This document shows, piece by piece, positions 39,832 through 48,530 of a stretch of 64,000 bases of DNA. The notes under the pieces were generated by a model. That model did no database searches. It saw only the letters and a program-made list of their open reading frames with translations, and was not told where the DNA came from. Location: NCBI GenBank assembly GCA_028287135.1, contig JAQBQE010000007.1, forward strand, positions 1 to 64,000, written 5' to 3'. The translations under genes were made by a program, and so were the position numbers. How positions within the stretch are numbered: the stretch's first letter is position 1; every line of letters begins with the position of its first letter. Origin of the DNA: Myxococcales bacterium. Lineage in GTDB: Bacteria > Myxococcota_A > Polyangia > Haliangiales > Haliangiaceae.

Positions 39832-40956
39832 ATGCAACGTTCTCGGATCCTGATCCTTTGGAACCAGATCGACGACGATGTGTACGCACATTTCCGTCGG
39901 GATGGACGTCGGTCCCCTGATTGGGATCCGACGATCACGATCGAGCCGTGGGAGACCGTCGAGGAGGAGATGCAGCTGATCAAGCGCTCCCTCGAGTCGT
40001 TCGGGCACGAGGTCGCGATGGTCAACATCCGCGACAGCTTCGACACGATGCTCAACGCGCTGCGCGCCGAGAAGCCGGATGTCGTGATGAACCTCGTCGA
40101 GTTCTTCCGCGATGACGCGGAGCTCGAGCACGACGTGCCCGCGCTCTACGAGCTGCTCGGCCTCGAGTACACCGGCAACCGCCCGCTCTCGCTCTCGCTG
40201 TGCCAGAAGAAGCCGCAGGCCAAGGCGCTGCTCGCGGCCCACGGGCTGCCGGTCCCGAGGGGTGTCGTCGTCGACGCCGTCAACAAGGCGCACAACCTTG
40301 GCCTCACGTTTCCCTTGATGGTCAAGCCTGCGTACGACGACGCCTCCGGCGGCATCGATGCGGGCTCGGTCGTCCAGGACGAGGCACAGCTCCTCGTGCG
40401 CGTCGCGAAGATGGTCAACGACCACAAGCAGGCCGCCCTCGTCGAGGAGTACATCGACGGTCGCGAGATCCACTGCGCGATCCTCGGTGACACCGCGCTG
40501 CCGCTCTACGAGATGAGCTTCAAGGGCCACAACGACGACCACGGCAAGCCGCTGCCCCGGATCATCACCTACCGCGCGAAGTGGGATCCCTACAGCCGCG
40601 ATCACCACGCCGTCGAAGGCGTGTGCCCGGTCCCCGACCTCGCGCCCGAGCTCGTCAAGAAGATCCAGGACATCGCGCTACGCGCCTACCGCGCGCTCAG
40701 CTGCCGCGACTACGCGCGCGTCGACATGCGGGTCGATCCGGTGACCCACGAGCCGTACATCCTCGAGGTCAACCCGAACCCCGACCTTGCCGAGAGCTGC
40801 GCGTTCACCGCGAGCGCCTATGCCTCCGGCCGGACCTACGCCCAGATGATCTGCGAGATCATCGAATTCGCCCTCGCTCGCAAGCGCGGCCCGAAGAAGG
40901 CGGTCACCGGCGTCGACGTTCTGCTGCGCGAGTACATGACCAAGAAACAAGCCTGA
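39832..40956 (+). CDS. D-alanine-D-alanine ligase-like ATP-grasp protein
   Basis: A 374-residue ATP-grasp enzyme of the Ddl-like group. The C-terminal EVNPNPDLAES (Mg site) and a typical TFPLMVKPAYDDASGG triphosphate-binding segment are present. The order of domains fits ATP-dependent carboxylate-amine ligases. It lies outside any murein gene context, so it may form an amide in a secondary pathway rather than D-Ala-D-Ala. Immediately downstream is the decayed winged-helix gene, starting at its stop. Confidence 0.82.
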   Translation: MQRSRILILWNQIDDDVYAHFRRDGRRSPDWDPTITIEPWETVEEEMQLIKRSLESFGHEVAMVNIRDSFDTMLNALRAEKPDVVMNLVEFFRDDAELEHDVPALYELLGLEYTGNRPLSLSLCQKKPQAKALLAAHGLPVPRGVVVDAVNKAHNLGLTFPLMVKPAYDDASGGIDAGSVVQDEAQLLVRVAKMVNDHKQAALVEEYIDGREIHCAILGDTALPLYEMSFKGHNDDHGKPLPRIITYRAKWDPYSRDHHAVEGVCPVPDLAPELVKKIQDIALRAYRALSCRDYARVDMRVDPVTHEPYILEVNPNPDLAESCAFTASAYASGRTYAQMICEIIEFALARKRGPKKAVTGVDVLLREYMTKKQA

Positions 40957-41676
40957 GCGTCCTCGGCCTCTCCGATCTCAATCGCGCCACGCTCGCCCGG
41001 CAGCTGCTCCTCGAGCGCTCGCCGCTCACGCCGCTGACCGCGATCGAACGCCTCGCGGGCATGCAGGCCCAGGTGCCGCGCCCGCCGTTCATCGGGCTGT
41101 GGACCCGGCTCGCCACGTTCGAACGCGCCGAGCTCCACCGCCTCCTCACGACCAAGCAGGTCGTCCGCGCGACGATGATGCGCGGCACCCTCCACCTCAT
41201 CACCGGCCACGATCCGCGACGCGCAGGCCTGGTCCGCCCTCAAGAACCTCGCGCCGATCTTCGAGGAGCTCCGCTCCGAGCTCGTCACCTTCCGCGATGA
41301 CGGCGGTCGCGAGCTGTTCGATCTACCCGATGCACCGCGGCCCGCGGGGGACAGGCCCGCGCCGATTCGCTTCCTCCCCGACTTCGACAACCTCGTCCTC
41401 GCCCACGACGATCGCCGCCGCATGATCGACGACGTCCACCGCCCGGCGCTGGTCTCGAAGAACGGCATCGTCTATCCGACGTTCCTCGTCGATGGCCGCG
41501 TCGCGGGGCTGTGGTCGATCACCCGGACCAAGACATCGGCCACCCTCGCACTGAAGCCCTTCCGCCCCGTCGCCCGGCGTCTCCACGCCGAGCTCTCGCA
41601 CGAAGGCGAACGGCTCCTGCGGTTCGTGGAGGACGATGCGACCACCTTCGCGATCACCGGACTCGGGCGCACGTGA
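40953..41676 (+). pseudogene. Winged-helix (AlkZ/YcaQ-like) DNA glycosylase-type gene with internal deletion
   Basis: Two halves of one family are present in different frames. The first (to about 41215) carries AGMQAQVPRPPFIGLWTR and VRATMMRGTLHLITGHD. The second (from about 41215 to 41676) carries RDAQAWSALKNL, then FRDDGGRELFDLPDAP and RFLPDFDNLVLAHDD. These match the N- and C-terminal portions of the HTH_42 winged-helix family, but the middle (some 120-150 residues in full-length members) is missing and the reading frame shifts at the junction. The start would be a CTG at 40953 or has been lost. Interpreted as a deletion relic. Confidence 0.7.
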
Positions 41677-41692
41677 TGCATGACCTCGAGGC

Positions 41693-42193
41693 ATGCGTCG
41701 CGCTGTCGTCGGTCTGACTCTGACCTTGCTCACCCTCACCGCTGCCGCGGATCCGCGGCGCAGCCGGGACTACGATGAGGGCTATCCGCAGTGGGGCACG
41801 TTCCGCGTGCCGGCGGGCGACGGCTACTACCACTCCGATCGCCCGATCTACACCGGCGATCGCGACCGCTACCGCTACCCCGGGAATCCCTACGGCGATC
41901 GCGGACAGCTCGTCCAGATCAGCGGCAACACCCGCGCGTCGGGCCGCAAGCTGTTCGACGTTCGCCAGCCGCTCGACCGCATCATCATCGAAGCGACTGC
42001 AGGCTCGCCGGTGATCCATCGGGTCTCGGTCGAGTACGCCGATCGCAACGTCCAGGACTTCGATCTCCGCGAGCAGCTTCCACCCGGCGGGGCCACCGAG
42101 GTCGATCTTCCCGGGCATCCCATGGTCCACCGCATGGAAGTCGTCACCGACCGTCGCTACGGCGGTGCGTACGTCGTTCTCGGCGCGATCTAG
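41693..42193 (+). CDS. Secreted hypothetical protein
   Basis: A 166-residue protein with a cleavable signal (MRRAVVGLTLTLLTLTAAADP), then a Tyr/Arg/Gly-rich segment and a beta-rich C-terminal domain (RKLFDVRQPLDRIIIEATAG, later VVLGAI). It should be periplasmic or surface. Function unknown. It lies just after the decayed winged-helix gene and ahead of the structured region preceding tRNA-Asn. Confidence 0.7.
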   Translation: MRRAVVGLTLTLLTLTAAADPRRSRDYDEGYPQWGTFRVPAGDGYYHSDRPIYTGDRDRYRYPGNPYGDRGQLVQISGNTRASGRKLFDVRQPLDRIIIEATAGSPVIHRVSVEYADRNVQDFDLREQLPPGGATEVDLPGHPMVHRMEVVTDRRYGGAYVVLGAI

Positions 42194-42239
42194 GCGCGCG
42201 CGCGCCGCCGCGCATCAGGTCTCGGCTCGAAGTACTTCG

Positions 42240-42340
42240 TAGCCTCCGCGAACGGGCTCCAGACCCCCCAAAGGTTCCAGGGGGTGGCCCAGGCCCGCAA
42301 GGCATCGGGGTTCCTCGACGCTGGGCATTCGCGGAGCCTA
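42240..42340 (+). ncRNA. Candidate structured RNA or palindromic element upstream of tRNA-Asn
   Basis: Outer arms TAGCCTCCGCGAA (42240-42252) and TTCGCGGAGCCTA (42328-42340) pair at 12 of 13 positions. Two inner hairpins lie between. The first has GGGC 42254-42257 with GCCC 42287-42290 around ACCCCC 42263-42268 and GGGGGT 42280-42285. The second has GCCC 42293-42296 with GGGC 42323-42326. This gives a three-way junction. No Rfam family recognised; a mobile palindrome is an alternative. Confidence 0.4.
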
Positions 42341-42409
42341 CCGCGGGCGATCCGCCGGGCGGCGCCTTGACGCCCACCGGGGGTCGATGGCATCTATCTG
42401 GCTCCCCAT

Positions 42410-42484
42410 TCCGAAGTAGCTCAGGGGTAGAGCAGGCGGCTGTTAACCGCCGGGTCGGGGGTTCGAAGCCCTCCTTCGGAGCCA
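42410..42484 (+). tRNA. tRNA-Asn (GTT)
   Basis: A complete cloverleaf with encoded CCA: acceptor TCCGAAG/CTTCGGA, D stem GCTC/GAGC, anticodon stem GGCGG/CCGCC with loop CTGTTAA (anticodon GTT at 42442-42444), and T loop TTCGAAG. It decodes AAC and AAT. A strong hairpin follows nine bases after the CCA. Confidence 0.95.
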
Positions 42485-42492
42485 AGGACGAT

Positions 42493-42527
42493 CGATGCCA
42501 GCCCTCACCGGCTGGCATCGTTCGTTT
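42493..42527 (+). terminator. Terminator of tRNA-Asn
   Basis: A perfect 11-base-pair stem: CGATGCCAGCC (42493-42503) and GGCTGGCATCG (42510-42520), six-base loop, then TTCGTTT. It is also positioned to end the convergent minus-strand gene at 42546. Confidence 0.75.
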
Positions 42528-42545
42528 CGGCCGGCCGTGGGCAGG

Positions 42546-43237
42546 TCAGTACGTGCGCAGCACGATCTCCGCATGCACGTGCCGACCGAGCGCGCGGTAG
42601 ATCCCCGCAAAGCACTCGCCGAATGCTCTGTCGGTCGCGCACGCTGCCAGGAGTCTCGGGCCACGGCAAGCGCGAGCCCCGGCACACCTGCTGCTAACCA
42701 GCGCTCGACAGCCGCATGACAGTCCTGCGGTGCCCAGGTCCGCAAGGCGCCGAGCCCCGGGCGCTCGCTGATCGGTTCGTCCGACGCCACGACTCCCATG
42801 GTGTCCGCCGTGTCGTAGCGGATCTGCGCGCGCCGACGAACGCTCGCCGCCTCGCTGGCACTCGAAAGCAGCGCCTCGTCCGCGTCGTCTTCGCCGTGAC
42901 GCCAGAGCGCAGCCCCACCTCTGACCACGTCTAGGAAGGTGCGGACATCCGGCCCGACGAGCTGGACCGTTTCCGGCACTCCGTCCATCGGGTTGATAAA
43001 CACGACGGGGGCCTCGCTGGCGCTCGCGGTGTCGTCGATCCAGAGCGCGTAGTGGCATCCATCGCAGCCAGCGTCGAGAACCGGAAACGCCTCGGGGGGA
43101 ACATTGCCGTATCGCGGTTCCACCGACTCCCCGATCAGGAGCCCGGACCTCCGCCATGTTCCCACTCTCCGGCTTGCCGGAAATGCCTGGTCGAGAGCGC
43201 GCACGGCAGCGCGAACCTCAAGCGACCGATCGAACAC
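42546..43237 (-). pseudogene. SMI1/KNR4 (SUKH)-like protein, frameshifted near its C-terminus
   Basis: The reading frame from GTG 43237 gives SUKH-like features (CHYALWIDDTASASEAPVVF, then a VGPDVRTFLDVVRGGAALW segment). Near 42635-42650 the natural continuation AFGECFAGIYRALGRHVHAE (ending VLRTY, stop at 42546) lies in another frame, while the original frame runs on into Cys- and Arg-rich sequence and the tRNA. A one-base indel best explains this. SUKH proteins act as immunity proteins in toxin systems, but no toxin is visible here. The family assignment is tentative. Confidence 0.5.
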
Positions 43238-43380
43238 ATGATCTCGGAGGATCGTCGCTCGGTCCGAGTCGCACGGAGCGTGGCTGACCAGCGCCTTTCG
43301 GCTCTCGGGCGATGGTCCGACGTGACGCGCGTCGACGTCGGTGGAGCCTACGAGGACGCGGCCCTGGTGGCCGGCTCGAC

Positions 43381-44124
43381 CTAGCGGACAGCCACCACGC
43401 GCACGCTCGGCACCTCGGACGTCTTGATCAACCCGTGCCGTCGCCAGCCCTCGTAGAGCAGCCACGTCTTGGGCAACCACACCACCATCGGCTCGTAGGT
43501 CTCCCGCCACTTCCACATCACCGGACAGTCCTCGAGCTCCTTCCACCCGTTGAACAGCACCCCGGTCGAGAACGGATCGACCTTCCACGTGCGCGCCTCA
43601 CCAACCTGGTCCTCGCGATGCTTGCGCCAGTTGTTCAGCACATACGACAGCGCCCTGCGCGCTTGCCGCGGCGTCTCGATGATCTCCTGGTGATATCGGT
43701 CCTCGAAGACCTGACCCTTCCGCCGCACGCCTGAGCGCTTGGACACCGCCGCATTGATCAGCTTCGCCGCCGAGATCTCGAAGCTCTGCATCCCGCGCGA
43801 CAGCGCCGTCTTGTCGTTCGCCTCGACCAGCAGATGCACGTGCGAGCGCTGGATGCTGACGTGAACGATGTGGAATGCATCGAACTTGGCCGCCGTGATC
43901 GTCGCCCAGCGCACGGCCTTGTAGATGTCGCGCTTGCGCAGGTTGCCGAGCTCGGCCTTCACGCGCAGCACGACGTGCACCGGAAACCGGCCCTTCAACG
44001 TCGGTCGCTTCTTGTGCGGAGATCCGGCTCGCTTGCCCTTCGGTGGCCGGCCCGCGCCCTTGCGCTTGCCGCCATGGCGGAACAGCTCCTGCTGGACGTG
44101 CTTTTTCAGCGGCTGGCGCACCAT
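43381..44124 (-). CDS. REP-associated tyrosine transposase (RAYT), copy 1
   Basis: A 247-residue Y1 transposase of the IS200/TnpA-REP type. The HUH motif is in RSHVHLLVEA and the catalytic Tyr in ALSYVLNNWRKH. A basic N-terminal region (KRKGAGRPPKGKRAG) probably binds DNA. It is closely similar to the copy at 51725, with equal-length flanks. There is no second orf (TnpB), and such genes are usually immobile domesticated transposases linked to palindromic repeats. Start ATG 44124. Confidence 0.85.
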   Translation of the reverse strand: MVRQPLKKHVQQELFRHGGKRKGAGRPPKGKRAGSPHKKRPTLKGRFPVHVVLRVKAELGNLRKRDIYKAVRWATITAAKFDAFHIVHVSIQRSHVHLLVEANDKTALSRGMQSFEISAAKLINAAVSKRSGVRRKGQVFEDRYHQEIIETPRQARRALSYVLNNWRKHREDQVGEARTWKVDPFSTGVLFNGWKELEDCPVMWKWRETYEPMVVWLPKTWLLYEGWRRHGLIKTSEVPSVRVVAVR

Positions 44125-44130
44125 AGCCTT

Positions 44131-44159
44131 TTGGTAGCAACGGAGCGATCGCGAGTCAA
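44131..44159 (-). promoter_or_regulatory. Conserved promoter of RAYT copy 1
   Basis: On the minus strand: -35 TTGACT (44154-44159), 17-base spacer, -10 TACCAA (44131-44136). The same layout is conserved in copy 2. The -10 lies six bases before ATG 44124, so the transcript would start at or next to the start codon (leaderless). Confidence 0.5.
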
Positions 44160-44195
44160 CTTGATTTCGCCGATATAATGAACAGGCAGCCGTGA

Positions 44196-44468
44196 AGACC
44201 AAGCCCGTCTCAAGACTGCAATGGGTCGCCGAAAGGCACCCGGGCGCCGGCACCAAGGACCGAACGGCAGGACGCACTCGCGTTGGCCTCAGAAGCAACT
44301 CGCCGCGTGAACGTTCCGTTTCTGGTGGTCGACCTCGCGCAGGACGCCGCCGGCACGTGGTTGGTCATCGAATGCAACGATGGTCAAGAGAGCGGTTATG
44401 CAGGAGTCTCCGCGATCGGCCTCTGGCAGACGATCATCGAGATCACGAAGCAACGCGATGCATCCTAG
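44196..44468 (+). pseudogene. C-terminal fragment of an ATP-grasp protein
   Basis: About 90 codons open from 44196 (after a TGA at 44193) to the stop at 44468. VNVPFLVVDLAQDAAGTW and LVIECNDGQESGYAG match the final part of ATP-grasp domain proteins, with the terminal metal-binding E/N region. The N-terminal two thirds are absent, and no start or ribosome-binding site is convincing. It lies just beyond the right end of the RAYT unit, so an insertion/deletion there may have removed the rest. Confidence 0.5.
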
Positions 44469-44582
44469 GAGGCCACCCATCAGTAACGCGGGTCCAAGAT
44501 TTGTCGGAGGGTGATCGGTGAGAGCTGCGGATCAGCAGCCGTCTTCGTGTATCGAGTCGAACGAACGCGGTAGATCCGACGG

Positions 44583-44966
44583 ATGGCACGCATCACCGGC
44601 ATCGGCGGAGTGTTCTTCAAGGCGCGCGATCCGAAGGCGCTCGCGGCGTGGTACGCGAAACATCTGGGGCTCGTCGTCGAGGACTTCGGTGGAGCGATCC
44701 TGAAGTGGCCCGAGGACACCGCCGAGGATCGAGGGGTCACGGTGTGGAGTGTCGCGGCGAGCGACTCGACGTGGTTCGACGGACCGCAGATGATCAACTA
44801 TCGCGTCGACGATCTCGACGGGATCATCGCGCAGGCGCGCGAGGGCGGAGCGACGGACGTCAAGGGACCCGAGACGCACGAGAACGGACGGTTCGCGTGG
44901 GTCCTGGATCCCGAGGGCAACAAGGTCGAGCTCTGGGAGCCGAAGCTGTGGCGCGAGAAGGCTTGA
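44583..44966 (+). CDS. VOC-family (glyoxalase-like) protein
   Basis: A 127-residue protein of the vicinal oxygen chelate fold. ITGIGGVFFKARDPKALAAW starts repeat 1, and NYRVDDLDGIIAQAREGGA with FAWVLDPEGNKVELWEP forms repeat 2. E129-type metal residues at the end (KVELWEP) are conserved, but other ligands are uncertain. Such small proteins include bleomycin/glyoxalase-like resistance proteins and epimerases, so the substrate cannot be named. Confidence 0.82.
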   Translation: MARITGIGGVFFKARDPKALAAWYAKHLGLVVEDFGGAILKWPEDTAEDRGVTVWSVAASDSTWFDGPQMINYRVDDLDGIIAQAREGGATDVKGPETHENGRFAWVLDPEGNKVELWEPKLWREKA

Positions 44967-45027
44967 TCGCCCACGGTCGTCCGAGGCAGGTTGACGATTC
45001 GAACGCGGTCGTTGGCGAGTCGGGACA

Positions 45028-45052
45028 AACGCCACGTGCGTTGCGTGGCGTT
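45028..45052. terminator. Hairpin between convergent genes
   Basis: A perfect nine-base-pair stem AACGCCACG (45028-45036) and CGTGGCGTT (45044-45052) with a seven-base loop. It lies between the VOC gene stop and the convergent minus-strand gene at 45082, so it may end both transcripts. T-rich tracts are short. Confidence 0.55.
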
Positions 45053-45081
45053 CGTTTGCCTTCGGCGTGCCTCTCGTCGGT

Positions 45082-45342
45082 TCAGCCCTCGCGATCCTCG
45101 ACGAGAGTTCCGTTCGGGTGGTTTTTGAACGCGGTCAGGCAGTGCCGGCACCGCAGCCGCTCACCCGCCATGCTCCGGTACCACCGGACATAGACGGCGA
45201 CCGGTCCCCTGCTCATGTCCTGATCCGGTGCACCGCAACGCGGACAAGCTCCAGGAAGCTGAGCGCCCAGCGAGTCGCGCAAGAGCGCGAGCGCCATCAC
45301 CACGGTTCCGATGATGAACAGCACCAACCACACCGTCGTCAC
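45082..45342 (-). CDS. Small membrane protein with zinc-ribbon-like motif
   Basis: An 86-residue protein with an N-terminal transmembrane helix (VWLVLFIIGTVVMALALL). A soluble part follows, with CPRCG near residue 33 and CRHC near 65, a four-Cys arrangement like a zinc ribbon. Function unknown. It is transcribed toward the VOC gene, with a terminator hairpin between them. Confidence 0.65.
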   Translation of the reverse strand: MTTVWLVLFIIGTVVMALALLRDSLGAQLPGACPRCGAPDQDMSRGPVAVYVRWYRSMAGERLRCRHCLTAFKNHPNGTLVEDREG

Positions 45343-45551
45343 CTCGTCAGCGTACAGCGCGGGGCAGTCGCGGGGCTCGCGCTAGCTGGACTCTTCGCGG
45401 AGGAAGTGCTGCACGCTCTCGGTGACGATGCGGTGGCAATCCGCCTCGCGAGTGGGTGAGCTCGCCGGCGACCAGCGCCAAGTTCCGCACGGTGCAGTCG
45501 CTTGCGCCACTGCTCTTCAGTCCGCCGCGGTACGATCACGAGGGGGGATCC

Positions 45552-45943
45552 ATGCGCGGCGACGGGAGCTTGCCGACTGTTCACTTCGACCTCCTCGTCG
45601 CGTACGAGGATCGTGACGGGGGCATCCGCCGCATTCCGTTCTCTGATCCCGACCTGGCTCCGCGCTACATGGCGGGTCACGCGCGCGCCTGGCTAGGTGA
45701 CATCTTCTTCGACCATCACCGTCGCGTGGTGATCCCAGACCCGGCGGCGCACCTGGTGGACCCGCCATTTCTGGTGGTGCACTGCTGAGCGCCCCGGAGC
45801 TCAGGATCAGGTCCTGCACGATCACCGCGTTCAGCGACGCCCATGCGGCGATCGCAGCTGCGCAACAGATCATCGATGTCGAGAGCACCGGCGACGACGG
45901 CGCCGAATGGGAGGTCTACTGCGTGCGGGTGACGCAGTCGAGA
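45552..45943 (+). pseudogene. Frameshifted paralogue of the small protein at 62077
   Basis: The first frame (ATG 45552) encodes FDLLVAYEDRDGGIRRIPFS, then ARAWLGDIFFDHHRRVVIP and DPPFLVV before stopping at 45788. The continuation ELRIRSCTITAFSDAHAAIA and GAEWEVYCVRVTQS lies in another frame from about 45780. The intact homologue at 62077 has both parts joined (DPPFLVVFWLRDFELSVSSC then WEVYCLRVTQ). A small indel near 45780 is the simplest explanation. The second frame has no stop until the next gene. Confidence 0.65.
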
Positions 45944-46186
45944 ACGCCGCGCGCGTCGAGCGGGCAAGATCCTCCCGCCTACCGGCGCCCCGACGACGAT
46001 GTCAGCCGGGCGAAACCGGGTGACTACAAGGCAACTCGCAGAACAGACCGTTCCTGCGATGGCACGCACGTGGAATCGCCTTCCATGCGAGCGCCGAGAG
46101 GTAGCTCAGGTCCCGACCGCCTACTGGAACGATGCGTTCGACGTCGCGTGGTTGTAGGGCCGCCCTGCAGGCCGCAACTTGCACGC

Positions 46187-47044
46187 ATGATCATCATCAC
46201 TGGCGCCACCGGCCATCTCGGCAAGCACGTCGTCCAGCAGCTGCTCACCAAGGTTCCGGCTTCGCAGGTCGCGGTCGCGGTTCGCGACGTCGCGAAGGGA
46301 CGCGCAACGTTCACGGGAACCGGCGTCGAGATTCGACACGCCGACTACTCGAAGCCGGAGACGCTCGAGGGCGCGTTCAAGGGTGCGGACAAGGTTCTCC
46401 TGATCTCGTCGAGCGAGGTCGGTCAGCGCGCGACGCAGCACCTCGCCGTCATCGCTGCTGCCCGGCGCGCCGGCGTGAAGCTGCTCGCGTACACCAGCAT
46501 TCTCCACGCGGATCACGCGAAGATCTCCCTCGCGGCCGAGCACAAGGCGACGGAGGAGGCGATCCAGGCGTCCGGGATCCCATACGTGATTCTCCGCAAC
46601 GGCTGGTACACGGAGAACTACACGGAGCATCTCGCGCCCGCGCTCGCACACGGCGCGATTGCGGGTTCAGCACAGGAAGGCAAGATCGCCGCCGCCACGC
46701 GCGCGGACTTTGCCGGTGCGGCGGTGGAGGTCCTCACGGGATCCGGCCACGAGAACAAGATCTACGAGCTGGTGGGCGACACCGCGTTCACCATGGCCGA
46801 GCTCGCCGGCGAGGTTGCCAGGCAATCCGGTAAGCCAGTCGTGTATCAGGACCTTCCTGCCGACGCTTACAAGTCGATGCTGATCTCGGTGGGACTGCCG
46901 GAGCCGGTCGCCGGAATGCTCGCCGATGCCGATCTCGCCATCGCCCGTGGCGAGCTCGTCGACAGCAGCAGCGATCTGCAGAAGCTCCTCGGCAGGCCAA
47001 CGACGTCGCTCAAGGATGCTGTCGCCGCTGGACTTCGCGCCTGA
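46187..47044 (+). CDS. NmrA/QorB-like NAD(P)H-dependent quinone oxidoreductase
   Basis: A 285-residue atypical SDR. IIITGATGHLGKHVVQQL is the nucleotide-binding start (TGATGHLG). VILRNGWYTENY is characteristic of QorB/YtfG and NmrA-like proteins, in place of a classical YxxxK. It probably reduces quinones with NAD(P)H or senses redox ratio. ATG 46187 is used; the open frame extends far upstream into the broken paralogue, but without a credible start. Confidence 0.83.
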   Translation: MIIITGATGHLGKHVVQQLLTKVPASQVAVAVRDVAKGRATFTGTGVEIRHADYSKPETLEGAFKGADKVLLISSSEVGQRATQHLAVIAAARRAGVKLLAYTSILHADHAKISLAAEHKATEEAIQASGIPYVILRNGWYTENYTEHLAPALAHGAIAGSAQEGKIAAATRADFAGAAVEVLTGSGHENKIYELVGDTAFTMAELAGEVARQSGKPVVYQDLPADAYKSMLISVGLPEPVAGMLADADLAIARGELVDSSSDLQKLLGRPTTSLKDAVAAGLRA

Positions 47045-47065
47045 ACGCACGGCAGCCGGTACCAG

Positions 47066-47638
47066 TCACTTGCACGCGGTCTCGGTCACGAACTCTCCCG
47101 TGCCCGACGTGCCATTGAACAATGTGAGGTAGTAGCAGGTCTCCTCGTCCTGGTACTCCCACGACAAGATGCTCTGAGCGGAGCGGGTGCTGACGGGTTT
47201 GCCGAGGGTCTTGTCGAACAGCGTCTGCATGTCGGCGAAGGCGCGCGACGTCCCGGCCTTGGCGACGTCGACCTGCTTCCTGGTGAGCTTGACACCCTTG
47301 CACTCGGGCCCGGTGTAGACGGACGTGGAGACCACGCCATGCCCCTGGGGCGTCGGGATGAGAGTGATCGTGCTGCACGAGAACGTCTTGGAAAGAGGCT
47401 TGGTATCGAAGTACCACTCCTTGATCGTCCCGGTCGTCGTCTTCGGCGCGCCGAGCTTGGCCGTCACCGTCGCTTTGACCTCGTCGAAGAAGCCTTGCTC
47501 CCCGGAGGCTGCGTCGACTTGATCGCGCGTGAGCTTGGACTTCTTGGAAGCTGCCGGTTTCTTGTCCGCGGTGGCCAGGCCGGTGGCCGAGGTGACGAAA
47601 CAGGTGGTGAGCAGGATGGTGGCAAGGGTATGGCGCAA
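47066..47638 (-). CDS. Secreted hypothetical protein
   Basis: A 190-residue protein with an N-terminal signal peptide ([20 protein letters not shown]). It has a Lys-rich segment and a beta-rich domain with four Cys residues in the mature part, for example [11 protein letters not shown] and CYYLTLF. No family recognised. It converges with the quinone oxidoreductase gene, 21 bases apart. Role unknown, likely periplasmic. Confidence 0.7.
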   Translation of the reverse strand: MRHTLATILLTTCFVTSATGLATADKKPAASKKSKLTRDQVDAASGEQGFFDEVKATVTAKLGAPKTTTGTIKEWYFDTKPLSKTFSCSTITLIPTPQGHGVVSTSVYTGPECKGVKLTRKQVDVAKAGTSRAFADMQTLFDKTLGKPVSTRSAQSILSWEYQDEETCYYLTLFNGTSGTGEFVTETACK

Positions 47639-47933
47639 GGGATCCTCGAGCGGGTCGGGTTTGGTTTGAGTTGGGAGGAACGAGTCGACGATGGGTCCGG
47701 ACGGTGCAGATTGCTCGCAGTCGCATCATTTCGTGGCCGATCTGGCGAGCGTCGTCGTGTCGATGGTTCATCGTCGGAGATCGAACCTGCGCATACGCCC
47801 CGCACTGGAGTGCGGCGCGATCACATCGGGCGGCTTGTCGCGTGCCCCGGGCGACATTCGCGGCGTCTGCGGATCCACGGTCCGTCGACACGCGATGCGC
47901 GGCTGAGGGTTCGGTGCTTGCACGACGGCCGGC
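47639..47933. other. Intergenic region upstream of the Mo-hydroxylase operon
   Basis: About 295 bases between divergent genes (secreted protein minus, Mo-hydroxylase plus), hence expected to contain both promoters. I found no coding frame with credible content, no clear -35/-10 pair and no riboswitch. Confidence 0.3.
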
Positions 47934-48530
47934 ATGGCCAAGCCCAACCATGGTGTGGAGCGAGCGCGTTCTGGACGGTCCTCGACCCGAGCCCCCGTGA
48001 CACCGCGAGGCGGAACGCAGAAGACCTCGTTCAACGTCAACGGGACGCCGCACGACCTCGACCTGGATACCCGCACGACATTACTCGACGCACTCCGCGA
48101 GCACCTCCATCTGACGGGCACCAAGAAGGGCTGCGATCACGGCCAGTGCGGCGCGTGCACCGTGCTGATCGGAGGGCGACGAATCGTTTCCTGCCTGACG
48201 CTCGCGGTCATGCACGAGGGCGACGACATCACGACGATCGAAGGCCTCGGCCGTCCGGACGCGCTGCATCCGATGCAGGCCGCGTTCGTCGAGCGCGATG
48301 GCTTTCAGTGCGGCTACTGCACCTCGGGGCAGATCTGCTCCGCGATCGGCATGCTCCGGGAAGCGCGCGCGGGCTGGCCGAGTCACGTGACCGAGGACGT
48401 GGCGGCTCCGACGATCGACCTCACCGACGAGGAGCTCCGCGAGCGCATGAGCGGCAACCTGTGCCGCTGCGCCGCGTACCCCAACATCATTGCCGCGATC
48501 CGCGATGCCTCGGGCGGAGATGGCGCATGA
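47934..48530 (+). CDS. paoA: Molybdenum hydroxylase [2Fe-2S] subunit (PaoA-like)
   Basis: A 198-residue subunit. [11 protein letters not shown] with a later ISC-type fourth Cys binds the plant-type [2Fe-2S] cluster. CGYCTSGQ and CRC in [11 protein letters not shown] hold the second cluster next to Moco. It passes electrons from the Mo site to FAD. The N-terminus (about 30 residues) may be overlong: GTG 47997 is a plausible alternative start. It lacks the Tat signal found on some PaoA proteins. First gene of a three-gene operon. Confidence 0.88.
   Translation: MAKPNHGVERARSGRSSTRAPVTPRGGTQKTSFNVNGTPHDLDLDTRTTLLDALREHLHLTGTKKGCDHGQCGACTVLIGGRRIVSCLTLAVMHEGDDITTIEGLGRPDALHPMQAAFVERDGFQCGYCTSGQICSAIGMLREARAGWPSHVTEDVAAPTIDLTDEELRERMSGNLCRCAAYPNIIAAIRDASGGDGA

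Larger units (their letters stand above)
43381..44178. mobile_element. RAYT mobile unit, copy 1
   Basis: The unit matches the copy at 51725-52528 from CTAGCGGACAGC (left, at the gene's stop) to TTGATTTCGCCGATATAA (right). The 54 bases upstream of the start codon have the same length in both copies (44125-44178). Unit lengths differ by six bases, which is two codons of the gene. It lies directly beside a truncated ATP-grasp relic. Confidence 0.65.

Noticed and set aside
38002-40608. 868-codon minus-strand open frame.
   Set aside because: Antisense to the Ser/Thr kinase and ATP-grasp genes, whose motifs are clear; the reverse frame shows none.
47639-47933. Small open frames upstream of the Mo-hydroxylase operon.
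   Set aside because: Short, Arg/Ser-rich, in several competing frames, with no start signal or motif.
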